NCBI RefSeq assembly: GCF_012932565.1
Contig: NZ_JABBYJ010000001.1
Coordinates: 248,001-312,000, forward strand
Source: Sneathiella limimaris
GTDB lineage: Bacteria > Pseudomonadota > Alphaproteobacteria > Sneathiellales > Sneathiellaceae
Direction: 5' to 3'
DNA: 64,000 bases
The position numbers and the translations under genes were made by a program. Below the pieces are notes generated by a model, which ran no database searches, had not been told where the DNA came from, and was given only the letters and a program-made list of their open reading frames with translations. Positions 55,804 to 64,000 of this stretch are shown piece by piece (positions within the stretch are counted from its first letter, which is position 1; every line of letters begins with the position of its first letter).

Positions 55804-56100
55804 GGTACTTCTACATCCCTTACTTGGACCTCAGCAGCCACCAGCTTCGGTCATGATTCATTTCGGCAATAATCATTTGACACACTTGCCGACCCCCAAA
55901 ATGATCCTAAAGTTTTTCGCGAATTGATTAATATGCTGTTAAGCGTATAAAAATTTTCCCTAAATAAGAAAATCCCACCCGAACAGGAAGACTGACTAAA
56001 TGACGCCAAATGCTTTTCACTGCATCTAATCTCGCCTAGACTAATGGCCCAATCGTATAATTAGAAAGGCGGTCGTTCCGGTAGCGAACCGAATTAAAAT
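55804..56100. other. 297-bp intergenic gap before the crotonase gene
   Basis: No gene is supported. The gap lies between two outward-pointing genes and should contain both promoters. The only structure noticed is a GTTC/GAAC pair seven bases apart within GTTCCGGTAGCGAACCG (about 56072-56090), just upstream of the crotonase ATG. It might be an operator, but this is weak. Confidence 0.6.
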
Positions 56101-56889
56101 ATGCCTCAAAAACCCTTTAAAACCCTCAAATATATAACCAATGGCCCTATCGCAGAGATCATTCTTGACCGCCCTCCTGCCAACCTGATTGATTACGATT
56201 TAACCTATGAATATCTGGAAGCGCTCGACCTCGCCGACAAAGATGAAGCCATTCGGGTCATAATTTTATCAGGCCGGGGCAAAGGATTATCCGGGGGAGT
56301 GGATTTAAAATTTCTTGAACAATTCGGTCCTACTGAAATGAAAGATTTTTTGTCCCTTTTCTACATCAAAACCGTTGAGCGCGTCAGGAGCCTCACCAAA
56401 CCAATAATAGCCTCAGTCCACGGATATGCTCGGGAAGGTGCATGCACACTGGCATTTGCTTGCGACATGATCATTGCTTCCGAAGATGCCGATTTCGGGT
56501 ATCCAGGCGTTCCTAATCTAGCTGCGCCTCCTGGTATGCATGTTTGGCATCTTCAAGAATTAATAGGACGTATGAAAGCTGCGAAATTAATCTTCACAGG
56601 CGAGCCCATAACCGCGCCAGAAGCCGACCGACTTGGCCTTGTTACGGATGTTGTTCCGCGCGACAAGCTTGATGCCGAAACCAAAAAACTGGCAGAGAAA
56701 ATTGCTAGCATGTCCCCTGTCGCTCTCAAAATTTCCAGAGAATTGATGTATCGGGTTGAAGGAATGAACTTTAAACAAGTTCCGCCAACCGCACTTGATG
56801 CCATGGCCGTCGCATTTGCATCAGAAGACAGCCAGGAAGCCCGAAAAGCCTTTGTAGAAAAACGAAAGCCCATCTGGAAGGGACGTTAA
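56101..56889 (+). CDS. Crotonase-family (enoyl-CoA hydratase/isomerase-like) protein lacking both catalytic glutamates
   Basis: This 262-residue crotonase-fold protein has an intact CoA/oxyanion-hole region (SGRGKGLSGGVDLK, and GACT near 113-116). In the alignment by spacing, the two catalytic glutamates of rat enoyl-CoA hydratase (E144 and E164, 20 residues apart) fall on T116 and G136 (in REGACTLAF and DFGYPGV). It therefore should not hydrate in the standard way and may be an isomerase, hydrolase or decarboxylase-type member, or inactive. It is a single-gene unit. Confidence 0.86.
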   Translation: MPQKPFKTLKYITNGPIAEIILDRPPANLIDYDLTYEYLEALDLADKDEAIRVIILSGRGKGLSGGVDLKFLEQFGPTEMKDFLSLFYIKTVERVRSLTKPIIASVHGYAREGACTLAFACDMIIASEDADFGYPGVPNLAAPPGMHVWHLQELIGRMKAAKLIFTGEPITAPEADRLGLVTDVVPRDKLDAETKKLAEKIASMSPVALKISRELMYRVEGMNFKQVPPTALDAMAVAFASEDSQEARKAFVEKRKPIWKGR

Positions 56890-56960
56890 TTCTCTGAAAA
56901 GGCTATAGCCCTATGATACGCTTCAATCAGCAATAATATGCGGGATACTGGGGGGGATCC

Positions 56961-57512
56961 ATGGGAGATCAAAATACAAAAATCGAAGCTGCAATGGAAA
57001 GGCCAATTAACTGTTCCAATCAGCTATTAAATAGATTTGCCAGTATTGTTCTCGCCAGTGGAGAAGTTCCTAGGGCTAACCTTCAATCTGGCATACCGAA
57101 AGCTGAAATGCTGTTCTTCATGCTAGCAGATGGAGCTGTTGTCGGGGCCAGTGCTGTTCGATATCAGGAGAAAAATTATCATCGCCACCTCTTTGAGCGG
57201 GCAGGTGTCCCCGAAATGTATAATCCTTACAGCGTGGAAGTCTGCTGGCTAAGTATTTTACCTGAATATAGAAATCTCGGCGGCTGGAATTTGATGCATA
57301 AGCTCCGCAAGAGCTACTTGGGAAACCGCCCTCACCATGCGATTACCCGTGTGGAGAATAAAAAGGTTTCTGATCTTTCACCCTACGGCTATGAAAGGGC
57401 AGGCAAGCCCTTCTACCCTGCGACAGACAAAAACCTGATCCAGTTGGCCGTTGCCAACCATGATCCAATATACGATCCCTCCAAAAGGCTGATTTACGCA
57501 AAACCACAATAA
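56961..57512 (+). CDS. GNAT-like protein, tandem copy A
   Basis: This 183-residue protein is clearly a paralogue of its downstream neighbour. It has a GNAT-like CoA-binding region (VEVCWLSILPEYRNLGGWN, where the usual RxxGxG reads RNLGGW) and an unusual conserved stretch AGVPEMYNPYS upstream of it. The N-terminal part (MERPINCSNQLLNRFASIVL) is shared with the second copy. The C-terminal end contains NHDPIYDPSKRL. The substrate is unknown, and I do not know a named family. Confidence 0.7.
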   Translation: MGDQNTKIEAAMERPINCSNQLLNRFASIVLASGEVPRANLQSGIPKAEMLFFMLADGAVVGASAVRYQEKNYHRHLFERAGVPEMYNPYSVEVCWLSILPEYRNLGGWNLMHKLRKSYLGNRPHHAITRVENKKVSDLSPYGYERAGKPFYPATDKNLIQLAVANHDPIYDPSKRLIYAKPQ

Positions 57513-57524
57513 GAGAAAGCACCC

Positions 57525-58073
57525 ATGCCAGAAGTTGAACCTGAACTGAAAGTCATAATGCGCCGGCCGATAGACTGCCCACCAGAAATGCACAAACGCT
57601 TTATCGAGATTGTCATGGAGGGTGGAGAAACCCTGTTGCCAAACCTGCAACGTGGAGTTCCCATGGCAAATATGCTGTTTTTTGGTCTTGTTGGTAGGGA
57701 AATAGCTGGCGTTTGCTGCGCCCGATATCAAAATGTGCACTATCACAAACATCTCTTTATTCAGGCTGGCGTTCCAGAAATGTATAATCCCTACAGCTTA
57801 GAGATTTGTTGGTTAAGTGTTCTTCCCAAATACCGCCGCAAAGGTATTTTTAAACAGTTTATCACCCAATGGGATGGTTATTTGAAAGATAGGCCCGCGC
57901 ACGCGATTACACGCGTTGCAAACGCACCTGTCGCAAATCCGGCTCGCTTTGGGCCCAATTATCATGAAGTTGGCGAGCCTTTCTATACAGACAACAGCGA
58001 CGATCTTATCCAACTGACCGTCACCAACCACGACCCCGTTTTCGAACCGAAAAAACGCCTTCGTTACTGCTAG
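57525..58073 (+). CDS. GNAT-like protein, tandem copy B
   Basis: This 182-residue paralogue of the preceding protein starts 12 bases after it. Its acetyl-CoA site motif reads LEICWLSVLPKYRRKGIFKQ. The stretches AGVPEMYNPYS and NHDPVFEPKKRLR match the first copy closely, with about half of all aligned residues identical by eye. The spacing suggests co-translation and perhaps a heterodimer. It is convergent with the dehydrogenase-like gene, 7 bases apart. Confidence 0.7.
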   Translation: MPEVEPELKVIMRRPIDCPPEMHKRFIEIVMEGGETLLPNLQRGVPMANMLFFGLVGREIAGVCCARYQNVHYHKHLFIQAGVPEMYNPYSLEICWLSVLPKYRRKGIFKQFITQWDGYLKDRPAHAITRVANAPVANPARFGPNYHEVGEPFYTDNSDDLIQLTVTNHDPVFEPKKRLRYC

Positions 58074-58080
58074 AGAAACA

Positions 58081-59199
58081 CTACCGATCTAACGAGCCTT
58101 TTTCGTAACCCTGAAGTCCATCCAGCAGATGATGCATGAGCTCTGTTGGCAAATTCGGCCCACAGACATCCTCGATCAACTGCGTAGGATCCAAAAGCTC
58201 CCGCTTGCGTTGAAGGAATGGACAATAAGGATATAGGAAAGCATGAAGCATTATTTCCGTGATCCCATCGGTCGGATGCCCCTGATCTTTAAAAATTTGA
58301 TAAATCTGTTGTAATAATCCACCTGCTTCTAAATAGTTGATCGGATGTTTGCCGGAATGCTCCAAGGGAAGCCTGAGTCGATTATTCCGGATCCGGTTTA
58401 AACAGATTTTTATGTATTCATTCATAGACTTATCCGAACACATACCCATTTTATCAAGGATGTCCCGGATTTGTCTAATTAGGTGCAACACTTTTAAGTA
58501 CACCTCGGAATCAACTGCGACTTCATGCAGATATTGATACCCTTTATGTACACCGAGATACGATAGCGATAACTGAGCACTCAGATCCAAAAATTGTTGC
58601 AAACGCCAAATCTCTTCAGCCTTCATCCCACGAATACAAAGGGGAATGTTATATTGATTACCCTCACCAGGCAGGATGAGAGTACCCGAAGCTGCGGTCA
58701 CGCATAAAGGGTCGATATGCATAAGTTCTGACGGCGCCTTTGGGCTAACCAAACAGTCCACAGTAATTGGTTGAACTTCAGCTCTCTGTTGAAACAACGT
58801 TTCCAGATAGGTCTGAATTTCCGGATTTGAGTAAATGTTTAGAACAGCAAGGGCATTACTATCTGGTCTTAGAAGACGGCGAATTTCACCTGCTGCATCT
58901 TTAAGATCCCGCTCATCAACGGCGAAAACAACACAATCAGTTTGATCAATGAGTTGGCCAATGTCGTTTATATGCAAGCATGCTGTGTAAGGAGCTTCTA
59001 AAAGATCATATCCATCCTCTAAAACAGTAACTGTCTTAAAAATCTTGTCATCCCGGTCGAATTCACGAATAAGGCTTGGATCCCGATCGGCAAAACACAC
59101 ATCATAGCCAGCTTCCACCAAACGCGGCGCCAGAAACCCTCGCCCAATAGCTCCGGCACCGACAATCAAAATTGATTTTTTCACTGGCTCGTCTGTCAT
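58081..59199 (-). CDS. Mannitol-1-phosphate-5-dehydrogenase-like oxidoreductase
   Basis: This 372-residue protein has a Rossmann NAD-binding start (SILIVGAGAIGRGFLAPRLV, GAGAIGRG at about residues 14-21), as in the mannitol-1-phosphate dehydrogenase family. The helical C-terminal domain (from about residue 200) has a lysine in YLGVHKGYQYL, the region that supplies the catalytic lysine in this family. The substrate is not determined. No mannitol transport or other polyol genes are near. It is convergent with the GNAT-like pair. Confidence 0.75.
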   Translation of the reverse strand: MTDEPVKKSILIVGAGAIGRGFLAPRLVEAGYDVCFADRDPSLIREFDRDDKIFKTVTVLEDGYDLLEAPYTACLHINDIGQLIDQTDCVVFAVDERDLKDAAGEIRRLLRPDSNALAVLNIYSNPEIQTYLETLFQQRAEVQPITVDCLVSPKAPSELMHIDPLCVTAASGTLILPGEGNQYNIPLCIRGMKAEEIWRLQQFLDLSAQLSLSYLGVHKGYQYLHEVAVDSEVYLKVLHLIRQIRDILDKMGMCSDKSMNEYIKICLNRIRNNRLRLPLEHSGKHPINYLEAGGLLQQIYQIFKDQGHPTDGITEIMLHAFLYPYCPFLQRKRELLDPTQLIEDVCGPNLPTELMHHLLDGLQGYEKGSLDR

Positions 59200-59461
59200 C
59201 TATGGCTCTAGAACCTCAGGCTTCCAAAAACTTCATCAAATTATCTTATTCATATGTAGGTTTCATGTTAGTGCTTGCGACCGCTATGACTGGCAAGTTC
59301 AACAAAAAGTTATGAGGCCGGGCAGTTGCATTCCAACCTGTCATCCACCATAATAATTAACAGTCATATTAGACTACAATAATTCTAAACCTTTAGCCGC
59401 ACCCGATCCCCTTTTGCGAAAGTCCAGTGGATCCCTTGCGGCCAATTTAATGGACATATAC

Positions 59462-60226
59462 ATGAATGAATTAAACGGGAAGGTTGCCCTGATCTCCGGG
59501 GCAAGCAAAGGTATTGGTGCCGCAACGGCTCGCTTTATGGCAGAGCAGGGAGTTAAGCTAGTCTTAGCCGCGCGGACTGAAAGTTCGCTGCAAGAACTAG
59601 CCAAAGAAATTATCGACGCTGGGGGGGCCGCCGTTGCTATTGGCTGTGATGTCGCCAAGTATGAGGATGTAGAAAAAGCAGTAGATGCGGCAATTTCAAA
59701 CTTTGGCAAGCTTGATATTCTGGTAAACAATGCCGGTTTGATCGAACCCATTGCACGGCTCGCGGACTCTGATCCTGAAAGTTGGGTTACGGCAGCGGAT
59801 GTAAACTACAAAGGTGTCTATTTTGGACTAAGAGCTGCACTCCCTCATATGCTGAAAGCTGGTCAAGGCACCATTGTGAACGTCAGCTCTGGCGCGGCAA
59901 CCGGCGCCCTAGAAGGCTGGAGCCATTATTGCTCTTCAAAAGCGGCTGCTTTGTCCCTAACCAAATGTGCTGATGTTGAATATCGGGATCAAGGAATTAC
60001 CGTTGTGGGAATGAGCCCAGGTACCGTGGCTACTGGAATGCAGGTATCCATTAAAGCATCTGGTATTAACAGGGTCAGTCAGCTGGATCCTTCCGTACAC
60101 ATACCTGCGGAATGGCCTGCTAAAGCCATTGCATGGCTCTGCACAGAAGAAGGTAAAGCCTATGCAGGGACTGATTTTTCCTTGAAAACCGAAGAAGGCC
60201 GTAAAGCTATCGGCCTCGACGCGTAA
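59462..60226 (+). CDS. Short-chain dehydrogenase/reductase
   Basis: This classical SDR is 254 residues from MNELNGKVALISG. Upstream in-frame TTG and ATG starts are possible but there is no clear ribosome-binding site for any. It has the cofactor motif GASKGIGAATARF, the NNAG motif (LVNNAGLIE), the active-site SSGAATGALEGWSHYCSSKAA with Tyr and Lys in the YxxxK arrangement, and GMSPGTVATGM. Its substrate is unknown. A weak terminator-like hairpin follows. Confidence 0.9.
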   Translation: MNELNGKVALISGASKGIGAATARFMAEQGVKLVLAARTESSLQELAKEIIDAGGAAVAIGCDVAKYEDVEKAVDAAISNFGKLDILVNNAGLIEPIARLADSDPESWVTAADVNYKGVYFGLRAALPHMLKAGQGTIVNVSSGAATGALEGWSHYCSSKAAALSLTKCADVEYRDQGITVVGMSPGTVATGMQVSIKASGINRVSQLDPSVHIPAEWPAKAIAWLCTEEGKAYAGTDFSLKTEEGRKAIGLDA

Positions 60227-60237
60227 GGTTCTCAGTT

Positions 60238-60276
60238 GGAGTTGCTCATCAACTGGAAAGCAACTCCACTTCTTTT
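60238..60276 (+). terminator. Possible intrinsic terminator after the SDR gene
   Basis: GGAGTTGCT and AGCAACTCC form a 9-bp perfect stem with a 12-base loop, followed by ACTTCTTTTC. The T-tract is interrupted, so the call is moderate. It starts 12 bases after the SDR stop. Confidence 0.5.
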
Positions 60277-60402
60277 CGGTGAGAAGTCAAAATATCGTCA
60301 GATAATAATTATTTATTTTTTAAATCTTCACTGATTTTTATTTTATATATATTTTTCAACGATCTGCATCAGTCTCACCACCAACTTTTATCAACAAAAT
60401 CA

Positions 60403-61119
60403 TCAGGGCTCAACGACCAGCTGCACCCGATCGCTATTGAAACTTGTGCGGCCATATTCAATGGGTTGACCCTTGGGATCCACATCCACGCTTTCGGTCA
60501 CCAGGATCGGCCGGCTTTTTTGCTGTTTGAGTAACATGGCAATCTTTCGGGACGGAAGCTCCGCATTAATTCGTGTAAATTTTCGCGTATAATCCTCAAT
60601 TCCAAAAAACCTGAACGCTTCTGTCAGGCTTTTTGTTTGCTGAAAGATCAGATCAAGTCCTTCAAATCGATCTGCCGGCATAAAACTATGGCTCACCGCC
60701 AGCGGAACCTTATCTGCTTCACTGACACCCAATATCTCAATAATTGGCTCACCGGGTTTGATCTTCAAGTGCTTTGCAACCGTCGGGCTTGCCTTTTTAA
60801 CATGACTTTCGACAAGCTTTTTATCCGGCAGGCGATGTCGGCTGGAAATAATCTGAGAAAAGCGGGTTCGGCTGTTAATGGGATAATCGATTAAGGTTTC
60901 CTGAACGAAAGAGCCCCGTCCCTGCTCCACGCGGATCACATTTGCTTCTGCCAGGGCTGCCAACGCCTGACGAACTGTGTGCCGATTAACTTCAAACCTT
61001 TTGGCGAGCTCCTGTTCAGTTGGCAGTTTGTCACCAGCCTTGAAAATCTGCATGGCAATATCCCTCAGGATCTGCCGCTCAATCTGCTTCCAGATTGCTT
61101 GACCTTTCTCCCATTCCAT
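60403..61119 (-). CDS. phnF: Phosphonate metabolism regulator PhnF (GntR family)
   Basis: This 238-residue GntR/HutC-type regulator has a winged helix (QIERQILRDIAMQIFKAGDK, EQELAKRFEVNRHTVRQALA, with wing RVEQGRGSFVQ) and a C-terminal UTRA effector domain. The identification as PhnF rests on its position, divergent from phnG with a C-P lyase operon, and on the layout of the family. In other bacteria PhnF represses phosphonate or phosphate uptake genes. A region of about 105 bases separates it from phnG and should contain its operator. Confidence 0.93.
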   Translation of the reverse strand: MEWEKGQAIWKQIERQILRDIAMQIFKAGDKLPTEQELAKRFEVNRHTVRQALAALAEANVIRVEQGRGSFVQETLIDYPINSRTRFSQIISSRHRLPDKKLVESHVKKASPTVAKHLKIKPGEPIIEILGVSEADKVPLAVSHSFMPADRFEGLDLIFQQTKSLTEAFRFFGIEDYTRKFTRINAELPSRKIAMLLKQQKSRPILVTESVDVDPKGQPIEYGRTSFNSDRVQLVVEP

Positions 61120-61194
61120 GGGCCTCTCCCAACTTTCATAAATGTTTAACAGACTCGTCGTCGAAACATCTCACTTCCTGCCCTATACCGTAAA

Positions 61195-61214
61195 TAGATA
61201 TAGACATCTAGACA
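61195..61214. promoter_or_regulatory. Candidate PhnF operator in the phnF-phnG gap
   Basis: Within the divergent gap, the hexamer TAGACA occurs twice, at 61201-61206 and 61209-61214, and a TAGA precedes them at 61195. A perfect TCTAGA lies across the second copy. Repeats of this kind are reasonable GntR-family operators, but this site was found by eye only. Confidence 0.4.
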
Positions 61215-61224
61215 AATAATAGAG

Positions 61225-61695
61225 TTGTTGAGAAATTTCATAATGACGTCACAAACGCTCAGTCCAGAGATACAAAAGCGGCAAGACTGGCTTCGCCTTC
61301 TGGCCTCCACGCCAGAAGATAAACTGGAAACGTATGTCCAGGAAAACTTGCCGGACATCCCCTATTCATACTTGCGGGAACCTGAAATTGGTCTTGTCAT
61401 GGTCCGCGCCCGTGCGGGCGGTAATGGTCGACAATTTAATATGGGTGAAGTCTCAGTTGCCCGTTGCAGTGTCACGCTCACAAATCAAGTTGTGGGGCAC
61501 GGATATGTCAAAGGTCGGAGCAAGCGCCATGCTGAACTGATCGCTCTTCTAGATGCAACTTTTCAGGATCGCCAACCGGATGAGACCTTCTTGCAAGATC
61601 TAAAAAGGGCTTGCCTGGCAAAGCGGGAGCAACTTTCCCGCAAAGCGGCCGCAACAAAAGTTGATTTCTACACAATAGTTCGGGGGGAAGATTAA
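61225..61695 (+). CDS. phnG: C-P lyase core subunit PhnG
   Basis: PhnG is part of the carbon-phosphorus lyase core complex (PhnGHIJ) which cleaves organophosphonates. The 156-residue protein shows PhnG marks: RQDWLRLLASTPEDKLETYV at the start, a PEIGLVMVRARAGGNGRQFN segment, GEVSVARCSVTL and GHGYVKGRSKRHAELIALLDA. It overlaps phnH by 1 base. Confidence 0.95.
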   Translation: MLRNFIMTSQTLSPEIQKRQDWLRLLASTPEDKLETYVQENLPDIPYSYLREPEIGLVMVRARAGGNGRQFNMGEVSVARCSVTLTNQVVGHGYVKGRSKRHAELIALLDATFQDRQPDETFLQDLKRACLAKREQLSRKAAATKVDFYTIVRGED

Positions 61696-62297
61696 TGACC
61701 GTGCAATCTGTACCAAGCCCTCTCGCTGGATTTGAGAATGTTTCAATCGCCTCCAACCATGTTTTCAGGGGTGTCTTAGATGCCTTTTCCCGTCCGGGAA
61801 AGTTGGTTCCCTTAGCGATGGATTTGCCGACCCCAGCGGAAATCAACGGGACTGCGATGTCAGTTCTCCTCGCAATGGCAGATCTGGAGACACCCGTTTT
61901 TATTGCGGCGGATTTGCAAAGTGATCAATTAACAGCTCATTTACAGTTCCACACTGGCTGCCCGATCACAAGCAAACCATCCGACGCTGCATTTGCATTG
62001 GCATCCGCTCATTCAGATCTGTCTTTCCTCGATCAACTTGCTGTTGGGGATGCTGAGAACCCTCATGCATCAACAACCCTGATCCTGATGGTTGATGGCT
62101 TCCAAGGCTCAGAACCCATCACCCTTTCAGGACCCGGGATTGAAGAGAAGGCGATCCTAACTGCCGAACAACTCCCGGGAAACCTGATCCAGAAATTGAA
62201 ACGAAACCACCAACTTTTTCCTTGCGGCTTTGATGTGATTTTAGCCGCGTCGCAGGAAATCGCTGGCTTACCCCGCTCTACGAAACTGGAGGCCTGA
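61695..62297 (+). CDS. phnH: C-P lyase core subunit PhnH
   Basis: PhnH is the 200-residue core protein of the C-P lyase complex that pairs with PhnG and PhnI. It has the N-terminal FRGVLDAFSRPGKLVPL block, LLAMADLETPVFI, the QFHTGCP segment, and a C-terminal LFPCGFDVILAASQEIAGLPRST block. It is followed by phnI after 2 bases. Confidence 0.95.
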   Translation: MTVQSVPSPLAGFENVSIASNHVFRGVLDAFSRPGKLVPLAMDLPTPAEINGTAMSVLLAMADLETPVFIAADLQSDQLTAHLQFHTGCPITSKPSDAAFALASAHSDLSFLDQLAVGDAENPHASTTLILMVDGFQGSEPITLSGPGIEEKAILTAEQLPGNLIQKLKRNHQLFPCGFDVILAASQEIAGLPRSTKLEA

Positions 62298-62299
62298 AG

Positions 62300-63406
62300 A
62301 TGTATGTCGCTGTAAAAGGTGGTGAAAAAGCGATTGAAAACGCCCATCGCCTACTTGCTGAAAAACGTCGCGGCAATCCAGATGTGCCGGAACTTTCAAC
62401 AGATCAAATCGGTGAACAGCTGACGTTGTCAGTTTCCCGCGTGATGGCAGAAGGCTCCCTACATGACCCTGAACTTGCCAGCCTCGCGATCAAGCAGGCA
62501 CGTGGTGATCTGATCGAAGCCATTTTTCTGATCCGTGCCTATCGAACGACCCTACCGCGCTTTGGCTATTCTGTGCCTATCAACACACGCGCTATGTTGT
62601 TAGAGCGTCGGATCTCCGCCACTTATAAAGATCTGCCAGGTGGACAGATACTGGGTCCTACCTTCGACTATACCCATCGACTGATTGATTTCACACTTGC
62701 TGCAAATGGAGAAACCCCGCTTGAAAGCGAAGAAACTGAGCAAACACTGTCAGCCGAAATCCCACGTGTGCTGGATGACCTGTTGCAGCATGAAGAATTA
62801 ATCCAGTCTGAACCTCTCTCCTCGACCGAAGATACTGATCCCATCGGTGACATAACTCGCGATGCAGTTTCGTTCCCAGTTGACCGGGATATTCGCCTGC
62901 AGACCCTCTCCCGTGCGGATGAGGGATTTCTGCTGTCCCTCGGCTATTCCACACAGCGCGGCTATGCCCGAAACCATGCCTTTGTCGGGGAAATCCGTTA
63001 TGGGCATCTCGCCATTGAGTTCACCCCGGAAGAATTGGGTTTCCCGATCGAACTTGGGGAAATTGATGTAACTGAATGCGAAAATGTAAATCAGTTCAAT
63101 GGGTCCAAGTCAGAGCTACCACAGTTTACGCGCGGCTATGGTCTCACCTTTGGGCAAAATGAAAGGAAAGCCATTTCCATGGCCCTTGTGGATCGAGCCC
63201 TTCGAGACAGAGAACTTGGGGAGGAAATCGTTGCACCTGCTCAGGATGAAGAGTTTGTGCTCGCTCACTCCGACAACATCCAGGCCACCGGGTTTGTGGA
63301 ACATATCAAACTTCCTCATTACGTGGATTTCCAGTCGGAATTGGAGCTGGTTCGCAAACTTCGTGAAGAAATTTTAACTGCCAGACAACAGGAGGCTATG
63401 GAATGA
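62300..63406 (+). CDS. phnI: C-P lyase core subunit PhnI
   Basis: PhnI is the nucleosidase-like core subunit that exchanges phosphonate for adenine on ATP. The 368-residue protein has MYVAVKGGEKAIENAHRLL at the start, LIEAIFLIRAYRTTLPRFGY, GQILGPTFDYTHRLIDF near 115, and a GYGLTFGQNERKAISMALVD block towards the end. It overlaps phnJ by four bases (ATGA). Confidence 0.96.
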   Translation: MYVAVKGGEKAIENAHRLLAEKRRGNPDVPELSTDQIGEQLTLSVSRVMAEGSLHDPELASLAIKQARGDLIEAIFLIRAYRTTLPRFGYSVPINTRAMLLERRISATYKDLPGGQILGPTFDYTHRLIDFTLAANGETPLESEETEQTLSAEIPRVLDDLLQHEELIQSEPLSSTEDTDPIGDITRDAVSFPVDRDIRLQTLSRADEGFLLSLGYSTQRGYARNHAFVGEIRYGHLAIEFTPEELGFPIELGEIDVTECENVNQFNGSKSELPQFTRGYGLTFGQNERKAISMALVDRALRDRELGEEIVAPAQDEEFVLAHSDNIQATGFVEHIKLPHYVDFQSELELVRKLREEILTARQQEAME

Positions 63407-64000
63407 ACGCGCCCGGATATGAGACCGAAATCACTGGCTATAATTTTGCCTATCTGGATGAGCAAACAAAACGCATGATCCGAAGGGCTATTTTGAAAGC
63501 TGTTGCAATCCCTGGCTATCAGGTTCCTTTCGCAGGCCGGGAAATGCCCATGCCTTACGGTTGGGGAACTGGCGGGGTTCAAGTTACGGCAGCTGTCATC
63601 AGTCCAGAAGATTGCTTGAAAGTCATCGATCAAGGGTCTGACGATACCACTAACGCGGTTAGTATCCGCAAATTTTTTGCGAAAACAGCGGCGGTGGAAA
63701 CCACTGAAAACACTGAAGAAGCCTCGATTATCCAGACACGGCATCGGATCCCGGAAACCCCGCTCAAAGAAGATCAGATTTTGGTCTATCAGGTTCCCAT
63801 TCCGGAACCGTTACGATTTTTGGAGCCTCGGGAAACGGAAACCCGCAAAATGCATGCGCTTGAAGAATACGGCCTCATGCATGTCAAACTCTATGAGGAT
63901 ATCGCCCGTCACGGGCATATTGCGACCACCTACGCCTACCCAACACTGGTGAATGGTCGCTACATGATGGATCCATCACCCATTCCGAAATTCGATAATC
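63403..64000 (+). CDS. phnJ: C-P lyase radical-SAM subunit PhnJ, partial (5' part)
   Basis: PhnJ carries the 4Fe-4S/radical-SAM chemistry that breaks the carbon-phosphorus bond. The visible 199 codons start at the ATG overlapping the phnI stop and show YNFAYLDEQTKRMIRRAILK, IPGYQVPFAGREMPMPYGWG, and HALEEYGLMHVKLYEDIARHG. The radical-SAM cysteines of the family lie nearer the C-terminus, beyond the window end, so they cannot be checked. Confidence 0.96.
   Translation, partial: MNAPGYETEITGYNFAYLDEQTKRMIRRAILKAVAIPGYQVPFAGREMPMPYGWGTGGVQVTAAVISPEDCLKVIDQGSDDTTNAVSIRKFFAKTAAVETTENTEEASIIQTRHRIPETPLKEDQILVYQVPIPEPLRFLEPRETETRKMHALEEYGLMHVKLYEDIARHGHIATTYAYPTLVNGRYMMDPSPIPKFDN

Overview
The window is chromosomal DNA of an alphaproteobacterium. 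The signs are the order ffh-rpsP-rimM-trmD-rplS-leuCDB-asd, an rpsP with a long Ala/Glu tail, a dapF-mtaB-ftsY-yciB run, a complete System I cytochrome c maturation operon, ethylmalonyl-CoA pathway genes and a FAD/ADP-ribose-type NUDIX protein. Base composition looks moderate rather than GC-rich, which would suit a marine lineage such as Sneathiella or a relative. That genus-level idea is only inference. I see no tRNA, rRNA, CRISPR, insertion sequence or prophage genes.

Layout. 0-3.3 kb: a lipoprotein, zapE, a PaiB-like protein and a DUF218 protein. 3.3-6.8 kb: sdhCDAB on the minus strand. 6.9-8.8 kb: two ethylmalonyl-CoA pathway genes (mesaconyl-CoA hydratase and a malyl-CoA thioesterase/lyase). 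9-17 kb: one long minus-strand run from ffh through the S16/RimM/TrmD/L19 genes into leuC, leuD, leuB and asd. 17.3-21.8 kb: plus-strand dapF, mtaB, ftsY, yciB and a DUF3445 haem-protein candidate. 21.8-29.8 kb: ccmABCDEFGHI plus a small ORF and a NUDIX gene. 29.9-38.3 kb: a branched-chain-amino-acid-type ABC importer (livG, H, M, K, F) lying between a FadD-like CoA ligase and a PaaK-like protein whose adenylate P-loop is degenerate. 38.3-39.2 kb: a strikingly AT-rich, inverted-repeat-rich intergenic region. 39.2-43.6 kb: acnA, a DUF1223 gene and a NUDIX gene. 43.7-49 kb: an acyl-CoA dehydrogenase-like gene divergent from an HxlR regulator, an unknown lipoprotein pair, and htpG. 49-61 kb: mostly single-gene units (GntR and NarL regulators, a MshEN/AAA ATPase, a GcvR-like ACT protein, a chemoreceptor with three CHASE3-like repeats, a crotonase lacking both catalytic glutamates, a tandem pair of GNAT-like paralogues, a mannitol-1-phosphate-dehydrogenase-like protein, and an SDR). 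61-64 kb: divergent phnF and the start of a C-P lyase operon, phnGHI and phnJ, which is cut by the window end.

How the genes fit together. Succinate dehydrogenase, aconitase and the ethylmalonyl-CoA pathway genes fit growth on acetate-level carbon. The ccm operon supplies c-type cytochromes for respiration. The liv/ligase cluster probably imports and activates an organic acid, but its substrate cannot be read from the sequence. The phn genes indicate use of phosphonates as a phosphorus source.

Most of the window is ordinary core genome and I do not see a clear-cut new defence or mobile system. The items most worth a second look are the triple CHASE3 receptor, the glutamate-less crotonase, the P-loop-degenerate PaaK-like protein beside the ABC importer, the AT-rich region before acnA, the orphan terminator upstream of htpG, and the tandem GNAT-like pair.
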